A DNA stretch of 64,000 nucleotides, taken from Hymenopellis radicata. Lineage: Eukaryota > Basidiomycota > Agaricomycetes > Agaricales > Physalacriaceae. Below, one piece after another: positions 1 through 10,053 of the stretch (the stretch's first letter is position 1; each line of letters begins with the position of its first letter). The notes under the pieces were generated by a model. That model saw only the letters and a list, made by a program, of their open reading frames with translations, was not told the DNA's origin and did not search any database. Position numbers and translations under genes: made by a program. Location: contig JADNRX010000226.1 in assembly GCA_015501595.1 (NCBI GenBank), positions 1 to 64,000 of the forward strand, written 5' to 3'.

Positions 1-640
1 TTCGTCAACAGTGTCGAGGTTTAGATCTCGACTCTTCCCCATTCTCCAACGCCTGGATCATCTGAATCCCTTTTCTCGTTCGTCATCAAATATATCTTGT
101 CCAACGACGTGTCTGCCCCACTTTCTAGGTACTGCGCCTGGGCAACCTTCACTTTCTCCTCAAAAGTCGGGGAACACTGTCTCCTATAAACTCCTTCTCA
201 GCATCATCCTCACTGTCTACACGCCGCCTCAAAATCACCGCTGATCGTCAAAACGCGGTCAGATCAAACTTTCCTACTTCCAAGCGGGCGGGCGGGGTGA
301 AGAGGTGACAATTACTATCCGCAGTAGTGGAGACACGCGAGAAACCGGAGACTTGGAAGAGCTTTTCCCAGCGCAGAGCCACATATCAAATAACTGCGGT
401 ATACCGTCCCCTGGGTCTTGGACGATATCGATACAGCCTCGTCGCAAAATGGTGGCGCATGACGTCGCCTTGGTGCCGTCTTGATGTATAGATTTCAGCC
501 AGTGCCTAATCCTGGTTGGTTGGCGACATTGCGGCAGAGGTGGTGTAGCGGTTACCTTCTGCCATATCACAAACACATATTTCTTTTGATTACGGCTTTC
601 CGCGGACTGTTCGTCGTTCATCCTCGGAGGGAGCATGTAC
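1..640 (-). pseudogene. Fucosyltransferase-like gene fragment, decayed
   Basis: On the minus strand the peptide CIDIVQDPGDGIPQLFDMW (about 370-435) matches CIDIVPSSDDGFPQIFDIW of the intact fucosyltransferase-like gene at 44955-46490. It is followed by SPVSRVSPLLRIVI, equivalent to SSPVSRLLAASPIVKA in the intact protein. The reading frame is soon lost. The first 240 bases correspond to the C-terminal end, matching sequence at 36600-36850 in the right arm. Stops and frame changes between the conserved islands show that it is a pseudogene. Confidence 0.7.
533..587 (+). other. Box-A-like hairpin unit, type 1
   Basis: A 31-base hairpin at 533-563 pairs GGCAGAGGT with ACCTTCTGCC, leaving the loop ggtgtagcggtt. 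The loop region reads TGGTGTAGCGG, a full match to the Pol III box A consensus TRGYnnAGYGG as found in tRNA D-arms. A TTTT run follows at 584-587. The hairpin recurs at 34546, 35505 and 36405 (minus strand) and at 40625, 40963, 42074 and 43061 (plus strand). Transcription is inferred only; no clear box B is visible. Confidence 0.55.
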
Positions 641-750
641 AATGTCCACCGCTATCCTCTTCTTCCTTCTTTGCAACTTCCCCCCCCCACCTCTGGATGC
701 CACCGGTTCACGTTCAGTTCGCGTTCGTGACGTTTCATACTGCGGCCGCC

Positions 751-816
751 GGCTAGCCTAGTGGTTAAGCCGTCCTGCATAGTTACATATGGCACTTCGT
801 GAGCAACTACTTTTTT
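751..816 (+). other. Box-A-like unit, type 2
   Basis: The sequence tctagcctagtggttaagcc, in close variants, recurs throughout the repeats and contains TAGCCTAGTGG, a full box A match. Here it lies near 753-771 and is followed by TTTTTT at 811-816. Further copies lie near 34350, 35300 and 36230 (minus strand) and near 41180, 42290 and 43295 (plus strand), each next to a T run in the same orientation. The bases between motif and T run diverge between copies, while the motif and T run persist. Confidence 0.5.
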
Positions 817-2099
817 ATTCTCGTTGTCGTCGTCAATGAATCCCGGCATTTATTTGTTCTACTCGCGGCCCCGACTTCAACGCTTGCAGCCGTCTTTTCC
901 TTGCCCTCTCCACCGCGAGGTAGGTAAGGCCCAACTTGACTCGTCACGGTCGAGGCAAATCACAGCGAGTGTAGGCAGTTCATACATACAACAGTGCTCC
1001 ATGTATCTGCTTTTTCAAGGACTGACAGATCAATGTGCGCATCCGTCACTTGTGCTCCTCCGCCTATCTCTCCTCCATGATGCGCTTTTGAGGACTACAC
1101 CACGCGTCCTTCACTCTATCTTCTTAGTTTCGCCCGGCAATGTGACTATTAGTAGTGTATCAATATCTACTTGCAGAGCAGTGGCTCAACGGTCACTTGC
1201 TGCTGCCTAAATTTGAACCTATCCATTTACATTTTTCATGATTCATAGAGCATATCTGGTTTTTCAAGTTTGATTGTTTCTCGTTTTTGAGTTACGTGGC
1301 GGCGAGGGAATCACTGGTTGAAGAAGCATTCAACTTTGGGTGGGTCGCAGGGAGGAAGGAAATGGTGGCCATGGCATAGTATTCACGTCTAGTCACAATG
1401 GGAATCATACACGATTGAGTGGCTTAAGAACATGTAATGCTAGTCTCTTCCACCCGTAGGACACCAATTCGAAGGTAAAGTAGAAGCGGAATGCATTCGC
1501 GAATGACGGATATTGATAAGTAAGACACTTCATGGTCGCTCGAAGGACGCAGCACATTCCCATTGGACGGACTACCACGCTAGGACTCCCAGCAGTAGGA
1601 GCAGCGATGAAGGTCTCGTTATTGCGGAAGGCATAAACATCATTCTCCATGAATTGATGAGGAGATGCGAAGACGAGTCTCAGGGGGGCGGCAAAGTATT
1701 CAAATGTCACCGCATCCGCGAACAACACAGCCCGAGAGACACAACCGACGTCAGCGTCTATCGCACTTGCCGATAATGTCTCCTACAGGATCTTGACGGG
1801 TTGGCGATGAATAAATGCTTGTACGAGTTGGAAGCTCGTCGCGCCATTTCTACTGGTCAATCCCATTCTGATTCCGAAGGTGTCGTAGCTGCAATGAATA
1901 TCGCGGCGTCCAAAACGGATCCGACATCAAGGTTGGACGCACGGGCTTCAGCGACAGCCAAGGGTGTATGAGAGGCCGTGCTGCTTGACACTTGTGACGC
2001 ATCTACTTGCCTTCATAGCCCAGCATCTTCCACATCTCCAAAACAGAGCCGCTGGGTTTGCTTCTTGTGACAACAGATAGCCCTTGTAACCGCGTAGGA

Positions 2100-2460
2100 G
2101 ATGGGAACCTTGACTAACGATATGGCTGGTTCATCGAGTATGAGGAGACGACCGTACACGTTCGTGACGCGGTCGAGGACGTGCTGGAACGATCAAGAGT
2201 CGGGGGAGGTGATGAGGAGGAGGTTGTCGATGGGATAGGCTTTTCCGTACTTTTCGTCCTGTCTGGAAGAATCTCCAAGCCAGCTATAGAGACACCGTCG
2301 CTTGCTTCGCATGGGACTTCGTCAACAACAAAGTCCAACACGTCAATGAACGTTCCACGACAGTCCACAGAGTGATATGTAATTTCTCGAGGCTGACACT
2401 ATGAATCGCCGGCAGGTGCGTCCAAGCCCTTTAGAACACGGAGCTGGTCGAAATATAGTC
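2100..2460 (-). pseudogene. Possible GT61-like glycosyltransferase fragment (left copy)
   Basis: This is the inverted counterpart of 32170-32630. The minus strand holds an 84-residue ORF starting MDCRGTFIDVLDFVVDEVP. In the right copy an overlapping frame encodes YPIDNLLLI, DSWLFQHVLDRV and VYGRLLILNEP, resembling the core of fungal GT61 (DUF563) glycosyltransferases. The useful frame changes partway, so no complete domain is present. The family assignment is a weak recognition by eye. Confidence 0.3.
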
Positions 2461-3254
2461 TAGAAGCAAGGGACATGCCGAGAATTCATAGTACTTTTCT
2501 TTCGCCTCCGAAGATAAAATAGATTCCTTGCGCATTCGTATCGGCGCGCGCGAATTCCGAAACTGTGTAACAGCGCAAAGAGCGTTGATGATGGTAGGAA
2601 GTCAAGCCGAGATCGACCTGCTTCTCTTTCTCCCGTCACTTGCTCTGAATCGTACAGACTCTACTGCTCCAACGTGGACTCTGCCTATCATGCTCTCTGT
2701 TTTAAGGATTAAAGGTTTTTAATATCGGCCTGTAACTGGATGAGCTTCGGACACCAAACGAACATTTAGTTCTTCTCGTGGAGTCATGCATGAATTTCTG
2801 GCAATAGCGACATCAAAACCCGGTCTGCTGGAGCCGCAAAGCAACTTTCCGCTGCAACCAGCTTGATCCGGTCTCCTTTCCGACTCTAGATCTCTCATCC
2901 CGGTTCCGTGTACATACGCGATCTCTACGCGCGAGCGCGGCTTGCCCGCCACCTGACTTGAGGTGCGCATCTTCTCCTGTACACCCTTCTCCGACCGGTG
3001 GACTTGGATGTGCTGGATGGGCAATCCTCCGGCAGAGAAGTAGCTCAGCAGCTATTTGCTGCAAGTTTGCCGCTAGGTCTCAGTTTACGCCCTTTTTCCC
3101 GTCATGGTTAATAACCTCAAATAGTTTTTGCCAATGGGAGGAGACGTGCTGCAGCTGTCCTCAACTTCGTTTCAGGCTGCTCCTCTTCCCTTTTTGTAAA
3201 GCTGCACTTTGCAGTTCTTCACTAGTATTGTTGGCAAGTTTTTCGGTTGCAGGT

Positions 3255-3309
3255 GTAGCGCCGTAGCTCACCGGCTACATCGCTAGCATAGGGTTGATAG
3301 CGACTTTTT
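3255..3309 (+). other. Box-A-like hairpin unit, type 3
   Basis: GTAGC (3255-3259) pairs with GCTAC (3274-3278) around a loop containing tagctcaccgg, which fits box A at most positions. A box-B-like word gggttgatagc lies about 15 bases downstream, and TTTTT follows at 3305-3309. The inverted copy lies at about 31360-31425. Confidence 0.45.
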
Positions 3310-3372
3310 GCCACTGTGCGGATGACACCAAGGAAAGCAAGTACTGCATTGTTGACCTATGTAAGCCAGCGA

Positions 3373-3431
3373 GTTTGACCTAGCGGTTGTGCTGCAGCTC
3401 TCATGCCGGTCTTAGCATCCTAAATGCTTTT
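3373..3431 (+). other. Box-A-like unit, type 4a
   Basis: The motif gtttgacctagcggttg near 3373-3389 contains tgacctagcgg, one base away from the box A consensus. TTTT follows at 3428-3431. It sits inside a direct repeat: 3344-3389 is nearly identical to 3542-3587. The inverted copy lies near 31290-31335. Confidence 0.4.
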
Positions 3432-3571
3432 GTCCGGCCTGTGAAATTCAACCTGCAGGCTGCTGTGTGGGGGACGCGAGGGAAAGGACGAGTCACAACC
3501 AGTCAGTAATTTTTGTTGCAGTTTCTTGTTCTTTGTACTAGACTGCATTGTTGACCTATGTAGGCAAGCGA

Positions 3572-3627
3572 GTTTGACCCAGCGGTTGGGCCGCTCCTCG
3601 ACAGGGAGAGTTATAGAACTTTTTTTT
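3572..3627 (+). other. Box-A-like unit, type 4b
   Basis: This is the second member of the 3344/3542 direct repeat, with gtttgacccagcggttg and then a run of eight T at 3620-3627. Sequence between motif and T run differs completely from the first member, while motif and T run are both kept. The inverted copy, with its poly-A, lies near 31050-31135. Confidence 0.42.
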
Positions 3628-4196
3628 GAATTGACGACTGGGAGGAGTGTCGCTATATCAGGTGGTGGGGGGGAACTTCTGGCCTTGTATGGGAAAACGA
3701 ATCAACGGAGCCATTTTGATTGCGTTAGAGTGAGGGTGCTGGTGGCGGAACAAACAACACTGACAGGTAACGGGAAACGGAGATGACTTGGAGGAGGAAG
3801 AAGAGTTTAGCTGCAAACGAAGAGGATTGAAAAACGTTGTATATGGGTCCAGTGTCATGCTGCTGGCGATTGAGGATGCAGGCGATCGATTTTGACTCTT
3901 TCCTCCCACCGTCGTGGCTGAAATCTATGGATGCTGGCATTCGGACTGTCGGCTCCGGCGTACGGCGCGCAAACCCCCGAGATGGGCGCCTTGGTCGCGG
4001 CCGCCAAGGCCGCAAGTCGGGAGATGAGTACTCTTTAGTCACCGCTCCAGAGATACGAGGACGAGGAGAAAGAGCAAGGGCTCTCTGCAGTCGCCTCACT
4101 CCCACCGCTGCCCCACTCTGTCTTCAATTACTTTACAACGCGTAGGTCTGACTTGTGGTAGTTTGAGGACCTATGCCTCGAACCAATCAGCGGTAG

Positions 4197-4255
4197 AGGT
4201 GGTGTAGCGGCTACCTTCCGTTGTGACCATCGATTATCTGACTGATCACTTTTTT
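4197..4255 (+). other. Box-A-like hairpin unit, variant of type 1
   Basis: The hairpin AGGT...ACCT at 4197-4216 has the loop ggtgtagcggct and carries TGGTGTAGCGG, a full box A match. A T run follows at 4250-4255. Its flanks differ from the other type 1 copies. The reverse-complement copy lies at about 30425-30487. Confidence 0.48.
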
Positions 4256-4518
4256 AGGTATGATTTTTTAGCGAAGGGCAAAGATGACTTTGCCCTTCAG
4301 TGCCAAACGCATCTCACCTTCAGAGTCTAAGTTCTTCCTACGATGTTTAACCGCCACCGTCTTGGTCAGTTGCTCGTACGGGTGGGTAAACTGCAGTGTT
4401 GTGGTCATGCCGTTTCTTTTTCAATTACTTTGACCTCAGCCTAACCTCGCGGCGGGCTCTGAGTCGTCCTCCCAGTCTCAATGTTCACCAGCCTTTGTTA
4501 TCCTAGTCAAATCCTAGT

Positions 4519-4575
4519 AGTCTAGCCTAGCGGGTTAGACTGCGGTGTCAATCCATCTTCTCAAAACTATTTTTT
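4519..4575 (+). other. Box-A-like hairpin unit, type 5
   Basis: AGTCTA pairs with TAGACT around gcctagcggg at 4519-4541, giving TAGCCTAGCGG, a full box A match. About 10 bases later gtgtcaatcc resembles box B (GGTTCRANNCC). TTTTTT follows at 4570-4575. The right-arm copy, near 30105-30165, has a partly rearranged stem. Confidence 0.48.
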
Positions 4576-5011
4576 AGTTTGTGCGATGGGACAATTATTA
4601 GTCCCTGTTCAAGAAATGTGACCATTTTCTTCTCCCGCCATAACGTCCAACTGGAAGACTTACAGATCGGAAGCGAAACGAGGCCTCTCTCTATGTTTGG
4701 GCCCTATTATAACGGTTTTCATAGCGCGGTGATGCATCATCATCGACTCTTCTTCTTAGTTCTCCTCCTCCTCCTCTTTTTTCCTGCAATGTGCCCTCAG
4801 CCCTGTGTATATCGGAGGGGGCCCCTCCAGCTGTATAAGACTCAGAGGACTCGCTTTGTGTGCACGACCACATCTATGAACGGAAGATACTAATGATGCC
4901 AGTCTGGGATCAGCGGGTGCACAAGAACGGATCGAGGCGAGAAGAAGGCGCCGGTGGGGTTTTCCCGTGTCTTGGGGAACAATATAGGACACTTCGTCGT
5001 CTGTCGGTGAC

Positions 5012-5065
5012 ACAGGTGCCGTAGTGGTTACTGGTGTCATACCGTGTGTCCAAAGTTCATTTTTT
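5012..5065 (+). other. Box-A-like unit, type 6
   Basis: The word tgccgtagtggtta near 5017 departs from box A at one position and is followed by TTTTTT at 5060-5065. The inverted copy near 29620-29690 keeps both the motif and the A run. Secondary structure is weaker than in the other units. Confidence 0.35.
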
Positions 5066-5294
5066 ACTGAGGCTTGTGTCCGCAGAGCGAGATAAGGAGA
5101 TTCTGAGGCTGGAAAGGCACAAGTGACTGCGACTCTCCAGCCTCCTTGCGCCGCTTTCTCTTCTTGCTTATTTAAAGCCATCCCAGGCCAGATCAGAACC
5201 ATGGACGTACGCCGTACTTATTACGACTGTCAGTCTCTCGTTCAGAATAGTACTATTAGTATGAGGCGAACTAACTATTTCTGTACAGGAGCCG

Positions 5295-5356
5295 GTTTGG
5301 CCTATCGGTCAAACTGTAGCGCATAGTAGCCATAGATGGTGTAAAACAGTACTTTT
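5295..5356 (+). other. Box-A-like hairpin unit, type 7
   Basis: GTTTG (5295-5299) pairs with CAAAC (5310-5314) around gcctatcggt, giving TGGCCTATCGG, close to box A. TTTT follows at 5353-5356. The inverted copy lies at about 29335-29400. Confidence 0.45.
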
Positions 5357-5869
5357 GTTTTATCTTGCTCCGCTCCTCGTCCTGCGTCACTAAGCGCACG
5401 CCTACGCCTCCTATGCGCTCATCTGCAAACACCGCCGTGAGCCAACTGTTTTTGTCTGCGGTTGTTTTTGCATTCTACAACAAGGACAACTCCTTGTGTG
5501 GCGCATTTCACAAAATCCGTCCGCATGCTCCGTTCCCTCACCCCAAACCAGCCGTTATCGTTGATACCAGCTGATCGCTCCCTCTCTCTCTAGCGCGCTC
5601 TGTGGTTTCACCTTGCACTAAGCCTAGGCATGCAGTTCACAGTTATCGATTTAGACCTTGAATGCAGTGTTCACTTTTTTCTCTGTCACGATGAAGACTC
5701 CAATCCTGCGCTGTTAAGCCGACTAGCGAGGCACGAGCGTCAGGCTTATTTGAGGATAAGATAAGCCGTAGATGGCAGCGTGAGCAAGGCGCGCGTGGCG
5801 TAATGATTAGGTCATGACAGCTACTGAACTTAGCCACGCGAGATAGATAGTTTTGGGGAACAAGAAGTT

Positions 5870-6118
5870 CTCCCCATTTCCTCTCTTGCTTCCCGCTGCC
5901 ATCTCCCATTCTCCTCCTCGTCATTTCTGTGATTTCCCGCCCTCCATCCCCAGCTACTCCCTTCAGCGGAAATTCGTTTGTTTCCCTTCGGGTTCCTTCC
6001 CATTTCCCTCGAACGTCATCACGGGACCGTTTCCCAACCTCATAGCGAGCCTTCGACAACACCCAAGAACTAATGTTCTTGGTTTCTCACTCAGACAGTT
6101 CCTCTTTCCATTCTCGCA
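5870..6118. repeat. Dispersed palindrome-bearing repeat element, copy 1
   Basis: About 250 bases, rich in pyrimidine on the plus strand, match 52405-52712. Shared words include ctcctcctcgtcatt, cagctactcccttcagcg and gagccttcgacaac. Near its right side lies a palindrome at 6063-6082, ccaagaac-taat-gttcttgg, which is also present in the other copy. It lies just outside the inner edge of the left arm and about 160 bases from the 3' end of the ETT1-like gene. No coding capacity is visible. It may be a MITE or a fragment of a larger element. Confidence 0.65.
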
Positions 6119-6277
6119 CAAGCACGGCTCGTGTTAGTGTCGCAATCCGTGCTTGTGGCCGTGTGGCTCTCGACCTCTGTCTAGACATCATCTCGCCGAA
6201 TCCAGAATAAAATGATTGCATAGAAATACAGTGTGCGGGTGCTCTAAATAGGTAAAATGCAATGCAGATAAGTAGGT

Positions 6278-8070
6278 TCAATCGACATCCATAAGATCCT
6301 CCCCAGTCTCCTCCCCCGCACGCCTATACAGCGCCTCACGGACAACCTCGTCCGGAGTCAGATTACCCAGCGAGCACAACGCCTCGGCAAGGTTCCGCCT
6401 GCGCTCCTCCTCCTCCTCGCCTTGCTGACCGCGTCCTTTTTCAAGGAACGCGATGGCCTTCTGCAAGTCTTCCCGCGCATCGTCCGCCTCCTCCGTGTTC
6501 AACACACCATAGTCCTCCGCCTCCAGCGATCCTCGATATCTGCTGCATATGCAGATCCCGCGATCAGCCAACACTTGCCGCGTGCGCGACTGATAATGCT
6601 GCGCCACGCCTCCATATCGGCCTCCATCTTCATCTGGTTGAGCACCGAGTCTGCCCATGACGCCCAAAACTGGCGCTCGGACGCGCGAGGGAGCTTCTCA
6701 GAGAGAAGCATGACCTCGGACGCGATTGTATAGAGCTCCTTTCGGACGACTGAATGCCTCTGGGAAAATTTTCAGAGGAATGGGAAGGTGTAGGTTGTGA
6801 TTGCGTCTGAGTTGCGTGACAAGATTTCTTGCAGGTCGGATCGCTAAAGGACTTGACGAGACGGGGAGGGATGACGAGGTGTTGGGGATGGGGCATGTGG
6901 AAGATACCACGGGAGAACTGGTCCATGGCGAGCATCATGAGATGATTTGGAGTGGCATTGGAAAGCGTCATGCGCCGAGTAAGTGGGGGTCGCCGCATCG
7001 CTATTGCCGCAAAAGGCGACTCGAGCGGCCAGGCGGGCTCGTCAGCACAAAAGTCGGCGACGCAGTCTGTGTTGGTGGGGTCTCTGCTTATTGTTGCGTC
7101 GGCTATAGCGACGAGGGTGCGGCCCCAGATGATAGCCATACGCCAGTCTTCTGGGGCATCACAACCGGTTCCGTTGACGAGGCTTGGCAGATTGTCGCCG
7201 GTCTCAAAGACGTCGAGCGCTGCCAGCCAATATGGTATTGGGGTATCTGGTTCGCCAGTAAGAGCGAGGCTGCCGTCCTGGTCGATGAGGTTGCCAAAGA
7301 GGAATAATGCAGTCCCAAGGATGGCGTGAAACGCAGTGGGTAATTCGACGCAGGTGCTAGCAAACTGTGAGCACTACTTGTTGCAGAGCATTACATAGTA
7401 CTCACCATGGCTTGGGCTTTTGCAGTGGCAGATCCCAAGGCTGCTTTGGCTTCTCCTCTGCTGGAGTCGTTGCCGTCGCCGTCGCTGCGTCAGTCGTCTT
7501 TGGAGCAGCAAAAAGGATCGATGGATCCTGATAAAAGTTTAAGAATGAATGACATTCATGGATGACCCCACGGAGCAGAGGAAGGGCGTCGCTAGCGCTG
7601 CCCGTCTCATACTGCTCCGCCGCCTTGTCGAACAAGTCCTTGAGATCCATCCAGTCTTCCAAGTCGCACGACTTTTTCGACTCTGTCTGCGACCCTCCAA
7701 ACGCTGTCGATGTTGTATCCATTATTCGTTGTCTTCGAGTCCACCCACTTTCTCTGACCGCTATCAAGCTGTCCAAACCGCACTTTTGTCGACGGGCAAA
7801 GTCCCAATGGTACACGTCGTCGTCGTCGGTACTACTACTATCTGGCTCCGAGACGTTCGATAGACGACGTTGTCGTTTAAAGGTAGGTGGGCTTGATACT
7901 GAGGAGATGCTCTCAAAGTCGTTAAAGTCGTCGTGGTCTGTGTCTGAATCCGCCTTCCTTTCAGGGACATCGCAACGTGGCGTTTTGGGAGCGCGAGTTG
8001 TCGCACGGGCCCATAATCCGCGCTGTCTCTTGGTTGGCGGCGCGGACGTCGACGTCGACGCTACCGGCAT
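6278..8070 (-). CDS. ETT1: ETT1/Nro1-like protein (enhancer of translation termination)
   Basis: The fungal Ett1/Nro1 family is all-helical with TPR-like repeats. It is known to act in translation termination (yeast Ett1) and as a nuclear adaptor for prolyl hydroxylase Ofd1 (fission yeast Nro1). The first exon (8070-7406) has a basic, Ser/Asp-rich N-terminus with PPTKRQRG, consistent with nuclear location. It then carries the family-like stretch LFDKAAEQYETGSASDALP and GVIHECHSFL. Joining exons by frame needs three short introns: about 7357-7405, a GC-AG intron at 6750-6832 (donor GCAAGA), and about 6461-6507. The last part has an acidic EEEEE tract and ends GEDLMDVD. Family assignment is by recognition; the third intron could instead be a frameshift. 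Confidence 0.62.
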
Positions 8071-10053
8071 AGTGGCTAGAAAGGCGGGGAAAATGGACCA
8101 CGCGCCAGAACGGCCAGGGCTTTTATTCTAGGCGCTCAGGATGGCCCACTGTGTCTGGACTTGCAAGTCTAGATTTGATTGGCCTAGTCCGATCACTGAT
8201 TTTCCTCACGTTGCATTTCCAAAACAACCGAATCACCGACTCTTCCTCCACTCGGCTCGCGCGCTTTTGTCTCCTGTATCATCACAGCCGCTCTCCGGTC
8301 CTGCCTGTCTTTTTCTCCTCTTTTTCCCTATTTTATCGCAGTTTCTACGAGCGATATCTGTTTTCGCACTCTCATGGAGAATTCGCCCAGCCAATCCCAC
8401 TTGACGACGCTTTACCTACATCCAATGATATCTGTCTTTCAAAGCAACTTCTGATTCGCTAGCTGCTCAGACAACACCCGGTAAGTATCGGTAACTCCAA
8501 CACACTACGCACCGTTATGCAGCGATTGGCCAGGTCGTGTACGTGAAGCTCTGCGGCGAATAGTATTCAAGACCGAGGCCCAACCGCCGGTGCTAACGCA
8601 TCTCCTTATTGCAGCGCAGCGTTGATGGGCCAATCGCGAATTTCCTGTGTCTTAGCTTGGTCAGTGGTCCAATCACCTTTTCGACTCACATGACCTTTTG
8701 ACGCTGAGGAGAATATATATGAAGCTCTCCGTCCAATCACCTTTGCTCTATTCAAGCAGCTGCTTACTTGGACATGCTTTAATCTGGCAGGCAGTCCCTT
8801 GATGAAACGTGGCTTGGAGTTTACTGGTGCTCGGGCTGTGGGGTGGTCGAGGGAAGTACGCCTTTATCTCCTGGCTCCTAGCGTAGGCTCTAATCGCATC
8901 CCGTCTAACCTTCCAGCTTACCGGGAAGTACGAAGAAGTGGGCCCGCCTATCCCACTGTTTACCGACTCACCGATGAGTACTAGTAGCGACTTGCTTGCA
9001 CTATGTAGGCGTACGTGGTCGGGCGGAGCATGCACATATTCTTAGATTCAATAATGTCAACGACGGGCACGGTCATTGGACGTTCCTCTTGTCGAAACAT
9101 TTGATTGTCTGGACTTCGCGCTCCGCTTTGACATACTGGCAAACGTGGAACCTTCATTCAAGCTGGCGTCCAGAGACATCATGTCACCTTTATGGTTCGC
9201 CATCGATATCTGTTGTACCCCTCTCGCAGAAGCGTTCTGATCCGTTTAAAAGTTCAAACGACAACTTCATCACAAACAACGATGGCCTTAGAATCAAGCT
9301 AATCTTCGTCATATAGGACAACTCCTTGGAATGATAAGCCCGGGACTGCATCGCTTTCTATCGGTCCTCACTGTCTACCGTGCGGGATACATATCGTACA
9401 GTCTACAGTGGCTAGATTGTAGGATCACACTTTAATATTGTCGCCGTTGATAAACAAGTAAATCGCGGGAGCAACCACGAACCAAGTGAGTCGCATTGAA
9501 TTTGGGTGATGTCGGCTTGGAAGATCAAGACGAATTTATCGTTTTCTGTTCGGTTCTCAACTTCCCCCGCAATATGAACGACAGTGGCTAGATCATCTGA
9601 TCACGCAACTCCTTGTTGATCACCCAAGTAGATAACGGGAGGTCGACAAAGTGAGTTGTATGTGTACGTTGATGATCACTTGCACAGAAAATCACAGTAT
9701 CGGAGGCCACAATCTCCGCAGCCCGGACTATGGAAACGCGCCATCCAACCGCGACTCCTCCTTTGCGTGCGTCTCCCATTGCCTTGGCTGTAACACGAAC
9801 ACTGGTCGTCGCACCAGGATGATCCATCTATCCCCCAAACCACACGGCTTGCTCCATGTCGAAATGCTCGTCAATGATGCGACACCATGTGCTCTCCGAA
9901 CTCTCCCATCACTTCCATCAAAGACCACATGAGCCCGGACCCTCGACATTCCATGCGCTATATATGCAATGGCTCTCGATTCTGAATCCGAGTACTACTA
10001 TCCACTAGTACACGCGCTGGCGCCTCGCACCCACCTCCCCCCGACCCGCCGCG
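8071..10053. other. Intergenic, no gene recognised
   Basis: About 2 kb separates the divergently transcribed ETT1-like gene and the membrane protein gene at 10054. Open frames are short, overlap on both strands and show no recognisable domain or shared codon pattern. The word ccaatcac occurs three times at 8670-8740, near an AT-rich tatatat at 8713, which may be promoter material for a gene not recognised here. Confidence 0.4.

Larger units (their letters stand above)
1..5655. repeat. Left arm of a large inverted segmental duplication
   Basis: The whole stretch reappears in reverse complement at about 28985-37050. The inner edge is sharp: the word cacagttatcgattta near 5640-5655 is the last match, and its reverse complement starts the right arm near 28988. 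Position 1 corresponds to about 36850, so the arm continues beyond the window. The arms differ by scattered substitutions and small indels, so the duplication is not brand new. No intact gene lies inside. Its content is fucosyltransferase-like fragments (1-640), a probable second glycosyltransferase fragment (2100-2460), and a series of box-A-like hairpins followed by T runs. Long ORFs here are broken differently in the other arm, which argues they are not coding. Confidence 0.88.

Noticed and set aside
754..776. Complete tRNA gene at the tagcctagtggttaag motif
   Set aside because: Only the D-arm/box A part resembles a tRNA. No matching acceptor stem, anticodon arm or TTCRA T-loop at the right distance was found.
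1..5655. LTR retrotransposon or DNA transposon as explanation of the inverted arms
   Set aside because: No integrase, reverse transcriptase or transposase reading frame, and no terminal repeat with target duplication, was found in either arm.
8141..8462. Two overlapping plus-strand ORFs upstream of the ETT1-like gene
   Set aside because: They are short, overlap each other in two frames, have no domain, and sit where the ETT1-like promoter should be.
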